From: Bacillus pinisoli
GTDB taxonomy: Bacteria; Bacillota; Bacilli; Bacillales; SA4
Direction of reading: 5' to 3'
DNA: 40,274 nucleotides
NCBI RefSeq assembly: GCF_023036475.1
Contig: NZ_JAJQKI010000023.1
Location: 1 to 40,274 of the forward strand
The notes under the pieces were generated by a model. That model did not search any database, was not told the origin of the DNA, and saw nothing but the letters and a program-made list of their open reading frames with translations. Of the stretch, positions 7,580-16,419 are shown piece by piece. A program made the translations under genes and the position numbers. The stretch's first letter is position 1. Every line of letters starts with the position of its first letter.

Positions 7580-9367
7580 TTATATCTCACAAGCGTAAGT
7601 TGAAATCGATCCTCGTAAACGCTGTGCTTCTTTATATGTGCAGCGGTTATAAACCACCTCTAGTCCAGCTTCCTTTGCAATCGTTACGGCTTCTTCTGAA
7701 ATTACTCCTTCTTGTAGCCAGAAGATTCCCGGTCTTACGGCAGCTGCTTCTATTGCTAACTCCACTGCTGCATCGGATGCTCTAAAGATTTGAGCAATAT
7801 CAATTTGATCAGGAACTGAACGTAAATCTGGATATGCCTTCTCTCCCAATACTTCTGTTTCGTTAGGGTTTACAGGAATGACTCTAAATCCAAGTCTCTT
7901 CATTTTGACCGCTAGTCTGTGACTAGGTCTTGCTGGATTACTACTTAATCCTACAATTGCCACATTCTTCGTTCTTGTTTGCTCAACCCCATCCACAACC
8001 ACTGTTTCAGTAGCAGAGTTTAATGCTGCTTTAATAACACCCTCATCATTGATTACAATTTCCTTTGGCAAACTGTCTGAGTTTCCAGTTGCTTTTAATA
8101 AAGCTTGATTTAAATCATTAGTTAAGTCACGTACCGATTCAAGACCAACTGATAAACGAACGAGCTCTTCTGTTACTCCCGTTGCTTTAAGCTGTTCACC
8201 TTTTAGCTGCTGGTGAGTCGTTGATGCCGGGTGAATAACCAGTGATCGTGCATCTCCAACGTTTGCTAGATGAGACCATAAAGATAGTGAATCAATAAAG
8301 GTTTTACCCGCTTCTCTTCCACCTTTAATACCGAATACAACAACCGCTCCGTCTCCATCTGTTAAATACTTCTGAGCTAGATGGTGTGAAGGATGACTTT
8401 CTAATCCTGGGTATGTAACCCATTCAACTGCTGGATGATTATCTAAATATTCAGCTACTGTTCTTGCATTGCTCGTGTGCTTTTCCATTCTAAGCTGTAA
8501 CGTTTCTAACCCTTGTAATAGCATAAAGGCATTAAATGGGCTTAAGCATGAGCCAAAGTCTCTTAGTAATTGAACACGTAGCTTTGTAATAAATGCTAAC
8601 GTTCCAAAGTCTACCGCATAGCGAATTCCGTTATAACTCGGATCTGGCTCAGTAAAGCCAGGGAATTTTTCACTATTCCAATTGAAGCGTCCTCCATCAA
8701 CGACAAGACCTCCGATGGACGTTCCGTGTCCACCAATCCACTTTGTTGCCGAGTGAACGACAATGTCAGCTCCCCATTTAATGGGCTTACAAAGTGCTGG
8801 AGAAGCAAATGTACTATCTACCACTAATGGGATACCTGCTTCATGAGCAATATTGGCAACTGCTTCAATATCTAACACTTGTAAACTTGGATTTCCAATT
8901 ACCTCAGCAAACACTGCCTTCGTTTTAGGAGTGATTGCTTTTCGAAAGTTCTCAGGATCTGAAGAATCTACAAATTTCACGTTAATTCCGTATCGCGGAA
9001 GAGTAACCGCGAATAAGTTATAAGTTCCACCATATAGGTTTGTTGCTGCAACAATCTCATCTCCAGCATGAGCCAGATTCATTAACGCTAACGATATGGC
9101 TGCTTGACCTGAAGAAGTGGCAACAGCTGCAACACCTTCTTCTAATAGAGCAATTCTTTTCTCCAGAACATCTACCGTTGGATTTCCAATACGTGAATAG
9201 ATATTTCCTGGCTCATCTAAAGCGAATAAGCGCTGTGCATGCTCCGTATTATGAAACACATAAGAAGAAGTTTGATAGATTGGTACAGCACGTGATCCTG
9301 TTGTTGGATCTGGAGCGTGACCTCCGTGTAATAATAATGTTTCTAAATCATAAGAATGGTTTGTCAT
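7580..9367 (-). CDS. metY: O-acetylhomoserine sulfhydrylase fused to a CoA-binding domain
   Basis: A 595-residue two-domain protein. Residues 1-425 are a Cys/Met-metabolism PLP enzyme of the MetY group: O-acetylhomoserine + sulfide (or methanethiol) gives homocysteine (or methionine) + acetate. The PLP lysine is K209 in [11 protein letters not shown], and the family's YSRIGNPT is at 58-65. Residues 466-585 are a YccU-type CoA-binding Rossmann domain, starting [17 protein letters not shown] and including VIPVNPNE. Stand-alone MetY is about 430 residues, so this is a real fusion, with a linker around 430-465. AGGGAGA precedes the ATG. First gene after the second SAM riboswitch. The role of the second domain is unknown; CoA or acetyl-CoA sensing is a guess. 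Confidence 0.92.
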   Translation of the reverse strand: MTNHSYDLETLLLHGGHAPDPTTGSRAVPIYQTSSYVFHNTEHAQRLFALDEPGNIYSRIGNPTVDVLEKRIALLEEGVAAVATSSGQAAISLALMNLAHAGDEIVAATNLYGGTYNLFAVTLPRYGINVKFVDSSDPENFRKAITPKTKAVFAEVIGNPSLQVLDIEAVANIAHEAGIPLVVDSTFASPALCKPIKWGADIVVHSATKWIGGHGTSIGGLVVDGGRFNWNSEKFPGFTEPDPSYNGIRYAVDFGTLAFITKLRVQLLRDFGSCLSPFNAFMLLQGLETLQLRMEKHTSNARTVAEYLDNHPAVEWVTYPGLESHPSHHLAQKYLTDGDGAVVVFGIKGGREAGKTFIDSLSLWSHLANVGDARSLVIHPASTTHQQLKGEQLKATGVTEELVRLSVGLESVRDLTNDLNQALLKATGNSDSLPKEIVINDEGVIKAALNSATETVVVDGVEQTRTKNVAIVGLSSNPARPSHRLAVKMKRLGFRVIPVNPNETEVLGEKAYPDLRSVPDQIDIAQIFRASDAAVELAIEAAAVRPGIFWLQEGVISEEAVTIAKEAGLEVVYNRCTYKEAQRLRGSISTYACEI

Positions 9368-9400
9368 GATTATCTCTCCCTTAGTATTTTTATATAAAAT

Positions 9401-9582
9401 GCTCTGTTAAACTTGGTTGTTGATTTTCGTTACGGGACGCTCGCTTTCCGCGGGCGGGTTCGGAAGCCTCCTCGGCGCTTGACGCCTGCGGGGTCTCCCT
9501 TACCACGCTGCTCCGCAGGAGTCTCGCATCCCTTCACTTCAATCAACTGTGCAAAAATTCAAAACTAACCTTTTACACAGTC
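9401..9582. repeat. MITE-like GC-rich repeat, copy A
   Basis: About 180 bp with imperfect ends GCTCTGTTAAA and TTTTACACAG, an inner inverted pair GTTGATT/AATCAAC, and a conserved GC-rich centre with GGGACGCTCGCTTTCCGCGG and GGGGTCTCCCTTACC. Copies B (16904) and C (22029) have the same orientation. No transposase is encoded. This copy lies in the leader between the riboswitch terminator and metY. Confidence 0.85.
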
Positions 9583-9586
9583 ATAT

Positions 9587-9619
9587 AAAAAAGCACCCTG
9601 CATAAGAAGAGGATGCTTT
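9587..9619 (-). terminator. SAM riboswitch terminator before metY
   Basis: Minus-strand stem AAAGCATCCT/AGGGTGCTTT (one wobble pair) followed by six T. The P1 3' strand AAGAAGAGGG (9621-9630) can instead pair with CCTCTTCTT (9604-9612), giving a clear antiterminator. Confidence 0.88.
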
Positions 9620-9623
9620 ACCC

Positions 9624-9722
9624 TCTTCTTATCTCTCAGACTTTTACTTCTGCTGGAATTAGCACCTGTATCGGTTGCCGGGTTTCATCGGGCCAGTCCC
9701 TCCACCTCTCTTGATAAGAAGA
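9624..9722 (-). promoter_or_regulatory. SAM-I (S-box) riboswitch controlling the metY operon
   Basis: S-box core is present on the minus strand: CTTATCAAGAGAGGTGGAGG, ACTGGCCC, GAAACCCGGCAACC. P1 pairs CTTCTTATC with GATAAGAAG. Its 5' strand begins directly after the hom stop (9724-9726), leaving no room for a promoter except inside hom, so it probably acts on transcripts reading through from metX-hom. Confidence 0.94.
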
Positions 9723-9723
9723 T

Positions 9724-11037
9724 TTATTTAATTGTTTGTATTAATGGTTGCTCAATTTCATATTGTTCAAGCGATAAGCCAGTCGATGAAACAGGATAGA
9801 ATCTCAGTGTTTCCTGTTCTAATTGTTGAAGAAATAACAGGATATTTTCTTCTTTACCTCTTAGTAAGTCTCCAACAATATATCCATCTTCCGTTTTCAA
9901 TAATTCTCTTTGTAAAAGCTGAACTTGATGTTGCTCTAGCTTACTAGTTATCGTGTAGTTTTGCTTTAAATGATCTGCATGTAAGGCTTCGCTGATTGCC
10001 ACCCATACTGAAGTAGATTCACTCTTTTGCTCACTTCCGTATTGATTGCTAGCTCTTCCTGTCCCCACAGTTGGCTGACCATTCTGTTTAATATAGACTA
10101 AATCCTCAATCATCGCACTTGCTGTAGCTTTTGAGCCAGCACCAGGACCTTGTAAGAGGATGGTTCCAACTAAATCTGTCGTTATAACGATTCCGTTATC
10201 GACTCCCTCTACATTGTAAAGTGGATGATTAGATGATACATAGACTGGCTTTACCCCCGCTTGAATAATATCCTGCTGTCTTTCTAAAGAGGCAATAAGT
10301 TTAAGGCGTAGGCCTAATTTTTCTCCAACAATTAAATCCTGAAGGGAAACTTTATTTACACCTTGTTTTTCTACTTCTTCCCAACTCGGTTGCTGTTGAT
10401 GAATCAAGTTACTTAGAATCATCAGTTTGTAAAAAGCATCCGTTCCGAGAATATCGTTTGCAGGGTTTGCTTCAGCGTATCCTAATGCTTGAGCTTCCTT
10501 TAGCACCTCATTGAAGTCAGCTTTTTCTTTGCGCATCTTTGTTAGGATATAGTTACTTGTTCCGTTTAAGATGGCCTCAAGCTTTAGTATTCCATTAACT
10601 TGCAACAACTGGATAATCGTTCTTAGTAGTGGAATACCTCCTGCAACTGCAGCCTCAAATGCAAGTGTGACTCCGTTTTGGTTTGCTAGAGTTGTTAGCT
10701 CGTTTCCTTTATGAGCTAGCAATTCTTTATTAGCACTTATAACATGACAGCCTTTTTCTATAAATCTTTTAATATACGAATTGGCTGGTTCAATTCCAAC
10801 GATTGCTTCAAAAACAATATCAATTTCATCTATTGCTAAAATTTCTTCAATTTCCGTCGTAACTCTGACCGTTGGATGTATGGCTCGCAATTTTGATGCG
10901 TTTTTCACTAAGATGCCAACTACTTCAACATTTGCTCCTGTTGCCTCTTTCAGTTTGGCTTGGTGACTATTAATAGTGTCATAGACTCCCTGGCCTACAG
11001 TCCCTAATCCAAGTAAAGCAACCTTTACTGTTCTCAT
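9724..11037 (-). CDS. hom: Homoserine dehydrogenase, methionine-branch copy
   Basis: A 437-residue NAD(P)-dependent enzyme: aspartate semialdehyde to homoserine. The Rossmann motif GLGTVGQG is at 10-17, SANKELLA with K104, NGTSNYILTKM at 158-168, and NPANDILGTDAFYK with catalytic Lys204. The last 90 residues follow the catalytic core but do not read as a clear ACT domain, so feedback control may differ from the threonine-pathway enzyme. The open frame extends to 11070, but ATG 11037 overlaps the metX stop as ATGA and has GAGGAGGGG upstream. Its place behind metX and a SAM riboswitch suggests it supplies homoserine for methionine; a second hom in a thr operon is expected elsewhere. Confidence 0.9.
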   Translation of the reverse strand: MRTVKVALLGLGTVGQGVYDTINSHQAKLKEATGANVEVVGILVKNASKLRAIHPTVRVTTEIEEILAIDEIDIVFEAIVGIEPANSYIKRFIEKGCHVISANKELLAHKGNELTTLANQNGVTLAFEAAVAGGIPLLRTIIQLLQVNGILKLEAILNGTSNYILTKMRKEKADFNEVLKEAQALGYAEANPANDILGTDAFYKLMILSNLIHQQQPSWEEVEKQGVNKVSLQDLIVGEKLGLRLKLIASLERQQDIIQAGVKPVYVSSNHPLYNVEGVDNGIVITTDLVGTILLQGPGAGSKATASAMIEDLVYIKQNGQPTVGTGRASNQYGSEQKSESTSVWVAISEALHADHLKQNYTITSKLEQHQVQLLQRELLKTEDGYIVGDLLRGKEENILLFLQQLEQETLRFYPVSSTGLSLEQYEIEQPLIQTIK

Positions 11038-12113
11038 CTTGAAAGCCCCTCCTCTACAAGATGTCCCCACTTTTCAAATTCTACTAAGAAGCCATCATGA
11101 CCAAACACAGTGGACACTTCATAGTGGTTTGAGGACGAAAGAACTTGTTGGTGCTCTTTCACAACATCTTTTAATAATCCAGAAGGATAAATAATATCTC
11201 CTTCAAAGCTTATTGCTATTATTTTTGAACGAATCTTCGCAATCGCAGACTTCCAATCTCCTCTATTTCTACCTAAGTCATGGTGATCCATCACCTTTAA
11301 TAAATAGAGATAGCTATTAGCATCAAAACGCTTAAGGAATTTCTCCCCCTGATACGTTAGGTAAGAGTCTACCTGATAAGATTTTTCTTGGTGATAATTT
11401 CCGAAACCTTCACGTGTCTCTCTTGAAAATCTTGCATTGAATAATTCTGGAGACCGATATGAAATCATTCCAATCATTCTTGCGATACTTAACCCAACTT
11501 CAGGATTCTCACAATATTCACCATTTTGCCAGTTAGGATCGTTTGTAATGGCATATCGAGCGATTGAATTATATGCCATGCCAAAATCACTTAAATATGG
11601 TGATGTTGCAAGTGGGAATAACAATTTTGCAAATTCAGGATATAACACTCCCCACTCTAACACTTGCATACCGCCTAGAGAGCCGCCAATGATTGCATGA
11701 ACTTGGTCGATTCCTAATTCCTTTAAAGCAAGGTATTGAGTCGTAACAATATCTCTAACTGATACAAAAGGAAAGCTAGCATTGTAAGGTTGGCCGTTTG
11801 GACCAATACTTTTGGGACCAGTGGATCCATTACATCCACCTAACACATTCATCGTAATGACTTGCCATTTGATTGTATCAATATACTTTTCTTTTCCAAT
11901 TAATCCTGACCACCAACCAGGCTCTGCCTCTGTACCAACCGTGTGCTGGTTACCTGTCAAAGCATGACAGACAATAATCACCGGTGCGGTTTGGGGACCA
12001 ACTCGTTCAAAAGCTATTTCAACATTAGGAATTGTAATGCCTAATTCCGTAGTAAAAGACCCTAGCTGTACTTTTCCGTATTCTGTTTGAACATCATCTT
12101 TCACGTTTGGCAT
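11034..12113 (-). CDS. metX: Homoserine O-acetyltransferase
   Basis: A 359-residue alpha/beta-hydrolase enzyme: homoserine + acetyl-CoA gives O-acetylhomoserine + CoA, the first step of the methionine branch. The nucleophile is Ser145 in GGSLGGMQ, with likely Asp306 (FEGDIIYP) and His339 (FGHDGFL) completing the triad. The metX/hemA-type segment NVLGGCNGSTGPKS is at 89-102. Homoserine O-succinyltransferases of the MetA fold look different, and the downstream metY uses the acetyl ester, so acetyl specificity is likely. GGAGGAGGG lies 5 nt before the ATG. First gene after the SAM riboswitch at 12211. Confidence 0.93.
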   Translation of the reverse strand: MPNVKDDVQTEYGKVQLGSFTTELGITIPNVEIAFERVGPQTAPVIIVCHALTGNQHTVGTEAEPGWWSGLIGKEKYIDTIKWQVITMNVLGGCNGSTGPKSIGPNGQPYNASFPFVSVRDIVTTQYLALKELGIDQVHAIIGGSLGGMQVLEWGVLYPEFAKLLFPLATSPYLSDFGMAYNSIARYAITNDPNWQNGEYCENPEVGLSIARMIGMISYRSPELFNARFSRETREGFGNYHQEKSYQVDSYLTYQGEKFLKRFDANSYLYLLKVMDHHDLGRNRGDWKSAIAKIRSKIIAISFEGDIIYPSGLLKDVVKEHQQVLSSSNHYEVSTVFGHDGFLVEFEKWGHLVEEGLSR

Positions 12114-12163
12114 TAGACCCTCCTCCCAAGTAAGAATTGCATTTTTTTCGTCTTCTAATCCAT

Positions 12164-12190
12164 AAAAAAACCCTCTTCATAAGAAGAGGG
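12164..12190 (-). terminator. SAM riboswitch terminator before metX
   Basis: Minus-strand stem CCCTCTTC/GAAGAGGG with a 4-nt loop and seven T. The P1 3' strand GATAAGAAGAG can compete for the CTCTTCTTAT half, as expected for an antiterminator. Confidence 0.9.
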
Positions 12191-12210
12191 TGAATAACCT
12201 AAATTCATCT

Positions 12211-12323
12211 CTTCTTATCTGCCAGAGCTAATTGCTCTGCAGGAATTGGCACCGTGTTTTTGTATAAACAAAACCGGTTGCCGGGTATCATAGGGCCAGC
12301 CCCTCCACCTCTCTGGATAAGAA
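12211..12323 (-). promoter_or_regulatory. SAM-I (S-box) riboswitch controlling metX-hom
   Basis: S-box core on the minus strand: CTTATCCAGAGAGGTGGAGG, GGCCCTATGA, ACCCGGCAACC and GGTGCCAATTCC. The family's usual GAAACCC reads GATACCC here. P1 pairs TTCTTATC with GATAAGAA. Expected effect: transcription stops when SAM is high. Confidence 0.94.
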
Positions 12324-12372
12324 AACTTTATTCAATTAACGCTTTAACTTACAATTCATATTATCTGTAGAG

Positions 12373-12402
12373 AATATAACACAGGGAAATTATAACTGTC
12401 AA
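12373..12402 (-). promoter_or_regulatory. SigA-type promoter of metX-hom
   Basis: Minus-strand TTGACA (12397-12402), 18-nt spacer (17 if TTATAT is used), TATATT (12373-12378). It lies about 50 nt before the riboswitch and is the strongest SigA match seen in the methionine island. Confidence 0.75.
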
Positions 12403-12464
12403 ACAATTTTTATAATTAAGTTTTTTTACATCTACATCTTCATTCATACGTTAAAATCATTCCT

Positions 12465-12803
12465 TTATGCCGATAATTTCTTTTGCCCCAAGTAAAACAA
12501 TGCCTCGGCCATTAATATATCTTTTAGCTTGCCTGTGACTCTTATTAAATTCCTACTTTCTAGTTTCCTTAACCTCTCTACTCCAGTTATGATTTCCTCT
12601 ATGTGTCGATGATCACCTTTAATCCATACATCTGTTTTACCAGGACTTGATAGGTGAATGACACAATTTTGCGATGATATTTCTAGGAAAAATAATTCAT
12701 ATTCAATTTGAAAACATATATGAACAGGTGTCTTCGGCAAAATAGGAAGTAGTGTACTTTCATTTAAAACATTCCCTACAAATTGATTAAGTAGCTCCTT
12801 CAT
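12465..12803 (-). CDS. yusD: YusD-like small protein with SCP2-type fold
   Basis: A 112-residue soluble protein without a signal sequence. The second half (DVWIKGDHRHIEEII, then LIRVTGKLKDILMAEALFYLG) resembles the small SCP2 sterol-carrier-like proteins of Bacillus, which have a hydrophobic cavity but no known ligand. Position between the met genes and the yusE/yusF homologues supports the YusD call. GGAGGGG is placed correctly before the ATG. A possible promoter is TTGTCA-17 nt-CATATT about 150 nt upstream. No terminator was seen after it, so some transcripts may enter the metX region. Function not established. Confidence 0.7.
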   Translation of the reverse strand: MKELLNQFVGNVLNESTLLPILPKTPVHICFQIEYELFFLEISSQNCVIHLSSPGKTDVWIKGDHRHIEEIITGVERLRKLESRNLIRVTGKLKDILMAEALFYLGQKKLSA

Positions 12804-13014
12804 TAAAATCCCCTCCGGTTTATGTTACTTTATCAATTCAACAAAGAACCTTTGTATTCCCCCGCTATTCGTTCGACACATTTTGTTCACAAATACAAAT
12901 AAATACACCATTCTAGCTTATTTCCCAAGAAATATGTCGCATCACACATATAGTGACAAATTAGAATATTGATAAATAAAAGAATGTCATATTTTATATT
13001 GAATTTTAAACTTT

Positions 13015-13041
13015 AAAAAACACCTACCACTATGGTAGGTG
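13015..13041 (-). terminator. Terminator of the ytr-like/sigma operon
   Basis: Perfect 8-bp stem (CACCTACC/GGTAGGTG, 5-nt loop) followed on the minus strand by six T, just after the sigma factor stop. Confidence 0.9.
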
Positions 13042-13047
13042 CCTTCA

Positions 13048-13551
13048 TTATGCAATGACTAGTTGTTGTTCAAATCTTGATTTCAGATGTTGTCGGGCAC
13101 GATACAAGTTCACCTTCACCGTACCTTGATTCATCTTTAGGTGATTTGCAATTTCCTTTTCTTTTAGGCCATCATTAATTTTCAAGTGAATAATCTCTTT
13201 TTGCTCTTTTTTTAAGCTACTAATTTCACATTCAATCTCATTCTTCAGCAATACCCATTCCACTTTATTTTCTACAGAAGGGCTTGGTGCCTCTTTTAAT
13301 GTATATAGATCCTCCACAAAATCATAGCCATGTCTTTTATCTTTTCTTATAAAATCAATGGCTGTCCTTTTGGCTATCGTTATTAGCCAAGGTCTAACTT
13401 TGGATTCATCCACGACTGATTTCATGTTTTCATACGCTTTAATAAAAGTTTCCTGTAAGATATCCTCTGTTAGATGATGGTCTTTAATCATAGAATACAC
13501 GTGACCATATAGCTTTTTATAATGTTCTTGAAAGATTGTTGTAAAATCCAT
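13048..13551 (-). CDS. ECF-type RNA polymerase sigma factor
   Basis: About 167 residues. Sigma region 2 spans residues 8-75 (LYGHVYSMIKDHHLTEDILQ, then RPWLITIAKRTAIDFIR), and region 4 spans 110-160 with the helix-turn-helix LKEKEIANHLKMNQGTVKVNLYRAR. There is no region 1.1 or 3, which fits the ECF group. A GTG at 13557 is also in frame, but ATG 13551 has AGAGG 8 nt upstream. It is the last gene of the GntR-ATPase-permease operon, 20 nt after the permease, and a terminator follows. No anti-sigma gene lies next to it, which is unusual. Target promoters unknown. Confidence 0.88.
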   Translation of the reverse strand: MDFTTIFQEHYKKLYGHVYSMIKDHHLTEDILQETFIKAYENMKSVVDESKVRPWLITIAKRTAIDFIRKDKRHGYDFVEDLYTLKEAPSPSVENKVEWVLLKNEIECEISSLKKEQKEIIHLKINDGLKEKEIANHLKMNQGTVKVNLYRARQHLKSRFEQQLVIA

Positions 13552-13571
13552 CTGCACCGCCTCTTTACTGC

Positions 13572-15545
13572 TTACTTAAACTGTTTAGCGACATCTTTAT
13601 CTATTACTCTAAAATCAACATGTGGTTGATTTTTATACTTAAATACAATATTAGTACCCTTACTATGATCGCCATTTGTGCTCTTCCAAGCTTCAAGAAG
13701 ATCAGCTGGATTGGTAATCTTAACTGTATTCTCTAAACTATTAATCTTGTCTAACATTGCCTCATTAGACATGGAATAGTATTCATTAAGATCAATTTGA
13801 TGATCACCCAGAAGAATTGCGTATTCAAAATCCTCTCCCGATAGAACTGCCTTCTCATAGATTCCCTTTTCCTTTAACCACTTTTCTACAGCAACATAAG
13901 AAGCTGAAATACTATGATGGGTCTCAAAGTGTGGATTATCTACTTTCATATCAAATCTAATATCTGAAATAGTAGATTCTTGGTACTGTTCATATTTTAG
14001 ATTTAGTATATCTTCTTTCAGTAGAGACAGTAGTTCCTCAATTTCTGCTTCATCTGTAATTGTTACTTCACGTGCTTGGATCCCTCCACTAGGTGTAAAG
14101 AATATCTTATCAATTCCATCAGCCTCTATTCCCATAACCCGAAAGTTCACTAATTTGAACTCATTTGATTCGTAAATGGGTCTTAATAGTGAAGCATATT
14201 CGCTTTTAGAGATGGTATATTCACGCATCACTCTCTTACCATTTTTTAATTCATAAGCAATATACACATATTCTGGGTCTACTATATTCTGCCTACTTTT
14301 TAGCTCACTCTTATGTTCGATAATAGCTTGGTGAAGGTTCGTAATGTTCTCGAAATTCTCTTGTTCATGGAAGTATTCAATAGGTACTCCATATTCTTCT
14401 TGGTTCAAGTACATATAGCTCTCATGTCCATGATAAATTCTTTCGATCTCTGCTAGTTCAGGAATTCTCTTTTCATATCCAAAGACATCAAAATGAATAA
14501 CTAGGAATAAAACCACTACACCTACAACATAGATTCCATAGCCTTTTAAGCTACCTAAGACTCTCCACGTTTTTTGTAAAATCATCTCCGATACTAGATA
14601 ACCAATAATGGAGCCGATGACATAACCTACGATCGTCCAACCCAAACTATTCTGAAGTTGACCAAAATACAATCCGCCAAGAAGCATCGTAGCAAACGTG
14701 ACACCATACTTAAAGATTGGTCTAAGGAATGGAAAAACGATTGGGTTCGATATCGCTTCTAGCCTTCTTTTCTTGTACAACACAAGTGATAATACGAGTA
14801 ATAGAATGGTTAGTCCTAAGTAAATCCATACTTCAATGGTAGATAATAAATCTGAATTAAACATGCCCATTCTTATCAATGGAGACAGCTTTTCTAGTTT
14901 ATTTCCCGTCATAATATCAGGCGTAAACCCAAATAAGAACATATCTAAACTAAACGTAATTAGTAAAGCAAAGCCAACGGGAGAAAACAATAATACATAT
15001 GATAGCACGCCATGAATGATAGAGATCCCTGAGATCATCCCAACAAACACGCTTGCCATGAATATTAGCAAGTTAATGACGATTGTAATTCCAGCCCAAT
15101 ACAAAATATTGCTACCCGTAAAGAATGCTGATAAGCCCAATACTGGATGGATAATAAATAAGATTACCACATTTAAAAGGACTGGTAATATAAGAAACAG
15201 AGCCCCTGTACCAACGTAATGAAAATAAAGTTGTGTACGTGTAACAGGTAAACTGTGGATTAAATCAGACGATGATTTTGTCTGTACGTATCTGAAAATA
15301 AAGACTGCCACTAATACAGGGACAATGCCAGAAAAAAGTGTTAAAAGCTCTGGATTCCACGAGAACAAATTGTTGTCTTGAAAAAATTTATATCTGTACA
15401 TCGAGTCTTCTTCTGACACATACATCATCATTCGTAATGGAAGGGCAAAGAATACACCTAAAAAATAGATAATTGCAAGCCACCCCGTACTCCTAAATCC
15501 TTGGAGAATGATTTCTCTATTAAACCAAGATGTTTTGGATTGCAT
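13572..15545 (-). CDS. Large ABC-2-type permease, YtrC/YtrD-like
   Basis: About 657 residues. The first 360 hold roughly ten hydrophobic segments, beginning TGWLAIIYFLGVFF. The last 290 are hydrophilic and probably extracytoplasmic, with no motif I recognise. The N-terminal SKTSWFNREIILQ resembles YtrC/D permeases. It partners the ATPase encoded upstream, and their genes overlap. The open frame starts at 15566; I chose the second Met at 15545 because the family starts near there. Neither start has a strong ribosome binding site. Related Ytr systems respond to cell-wall-active compounds; the substrate here is unknown. Confidence 0.8.
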   Translation of the reverse strand: MQSKTSWFNREIILQGFRSTGWLAIIYFLGVFFALPLRMMMYVSEEDSMYRYKFFQDNNLFSWNPELLTLFSGIVPVLVAVFIFRYVQTKSSSDLIHSLPVTRTQLYFHYVGTGALFLILPVLLNVVILFIIHPVLGLSAFFTGSNILYWAGITIVINLLIFMASVFVGMISGISIIHGVLSYVLLFSPVGFALLITFSLDMFLFGFTPDIMTGNKLEKLSPLIRMGMFNSDLLSTIEVWIYLGLTILLLVLSLVLYKKRRLEAISNPIVFPFLRPIFKYGVTFATMLLGGLYFGQLQNSLGWTIVGYVIGSIIGYLVSEMILQKTWRVLGSLKGYGIYVVGVVVLFLVIHFDVFGYEKRIPELAEIERIYHGHESYMYLNQEEYGVPIEYFHEQENFENITNLHQAIIEHKSELKSRQNIVDPEYVYIAYELKNGKRVMREYTISKSEYASLLRPIYESNEFKLVNFRVMGIEADGIDKIFFTPSGGIQAREVTITDEAEIEELLSLLKEDILNLKYEQYQESTISDIRFDMKVDNPHFETHHSISASYVAVEKWLKEKGIYEKAVLSGEDFEYAILLGDHQIDLNEYYSMSNEAMLDKINSLENTVKITNPADLLEAWKSTNGDHSKGTNIVFKYKNQPHVDFRVIDKDVAKQFK

Positions 15546-16419
15546 AGCCTTGGTCCCCCATTTCATAAATAAATATCTCTTCCAACGTTAATGGTAATAA
15601 GTCGAATATAACTGGATCGTATTGGCGGAAGTGCTTAATAACCTCACTTTCCTGCCCTCTTACAATACATAAGATGACACTGCCACGTTCTTCTTTATAA
15701 AGTAGGTCCACTTGCTTGAATAGTTGCTCAGGAACTTCACCTTTAAAAGCTACTTGGATCTTATGCACATCAGATTTCAAGTCATCCAGATCCTTTTCCA
15801 GCAACATCTTTCCTTTGTGAACAATTCCAACATAATCACAAATATCCTCTACCTCACGAAGATTGTGTGAGGAAACAATAATTGTCATTTCTCTGTCTGC
15901 TACATCCTGTATTAATAAATTTTTCACTTTCCGTCTCATGACCGGATCTAGTCCATCAAATGGCTCATCTAGGATTAATAACTCGGGCATGGTAGAGAGT
16001 GCAAGCCAAAACGCAACCTGTCTTTGCATTCCTTTTGAGAACTTTTGAATCTTTTTATTACGATCTAGATCAAAAACCTCCTGCAGCTTCAAAAAACGCT
16101 CCTGTGACCAGTTTGAGTAAATGCTGCTATAAAAACTAGCCATCTGATTGGTTGTATATTGTGAGAAAAAGTAAGGAGAATCAGGTATAAAAAACAAGTG
16201 GTCTTTCATTTTGTTATTTTCAAATACATGCTGACTATTAATGGTAAGCTCACCATGGTCTTGAGATAAAATTCCGGCAAGTATTCTTAACAATGTTGTT
16301 TTACCTGCACCATTAGATCCAAGTAGTCCGTAAATAGATCCCTTTGTAACGGAAAGACTGATGCCCTTTATAGCTTCAAGATCCTCAAAAGATTTAGAGA
16401 GATTCGTTACATTAATCAT
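15520..16419 (-). CDS. ABC transporter ATPase, YtrB-like
   Basis: A 299-residue ATPase with Walker A GSNGAGKTT near residue 38, signature FSKGMQRQ and Walker B LLILDEPFDGLDP. The switch His is in VSSHNLREVEDICD. The C-terminal 85 residues form the extension common in ABC-2 exporters. The start MINVTNLSKSF (ATG 16419) has GGAGG 8 nt upstream and overlaps the end of the GntR gene by 8 nt; the longer frame to 16467 is not needed. Works with the following permease, under control of the preceding regulator. Confidence 0.9.
   Translation of the reverse strand: MINVTNLSKSFEDLEAIKGISLSVTKGSIYGLLGSNGAGKTTLLRILAGILSQDHGELTINSQHVFENNKMKDHLFFIPDSPYFFSQYTTNQMASFYSSIYSNWSQERFLKLQEVFDLDRNKKIQKFSKGMQRQVAFWLALSTMPELLILDEPFDGLDPVMRRKVKNLLIQDVADREMTIIVSSHNLREVEDICDYVGIVHKGKMLLEKDLDDLKSDVHKIQVAFKGEVPEQLFKQVDLLYKEERGSVILCIVRGQESEVIKHFRQYDPVIFDLLPLTLEEIFIYEMGDQGYAIQNILV

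Noticed and set aside
11034..11037. TGA at the metX end as another possible Sec codon
   Set aside because: It is an ordinary ATGA stop/start overlap with hom, which has its own ribosome binding site; MetX ends there in normal length.
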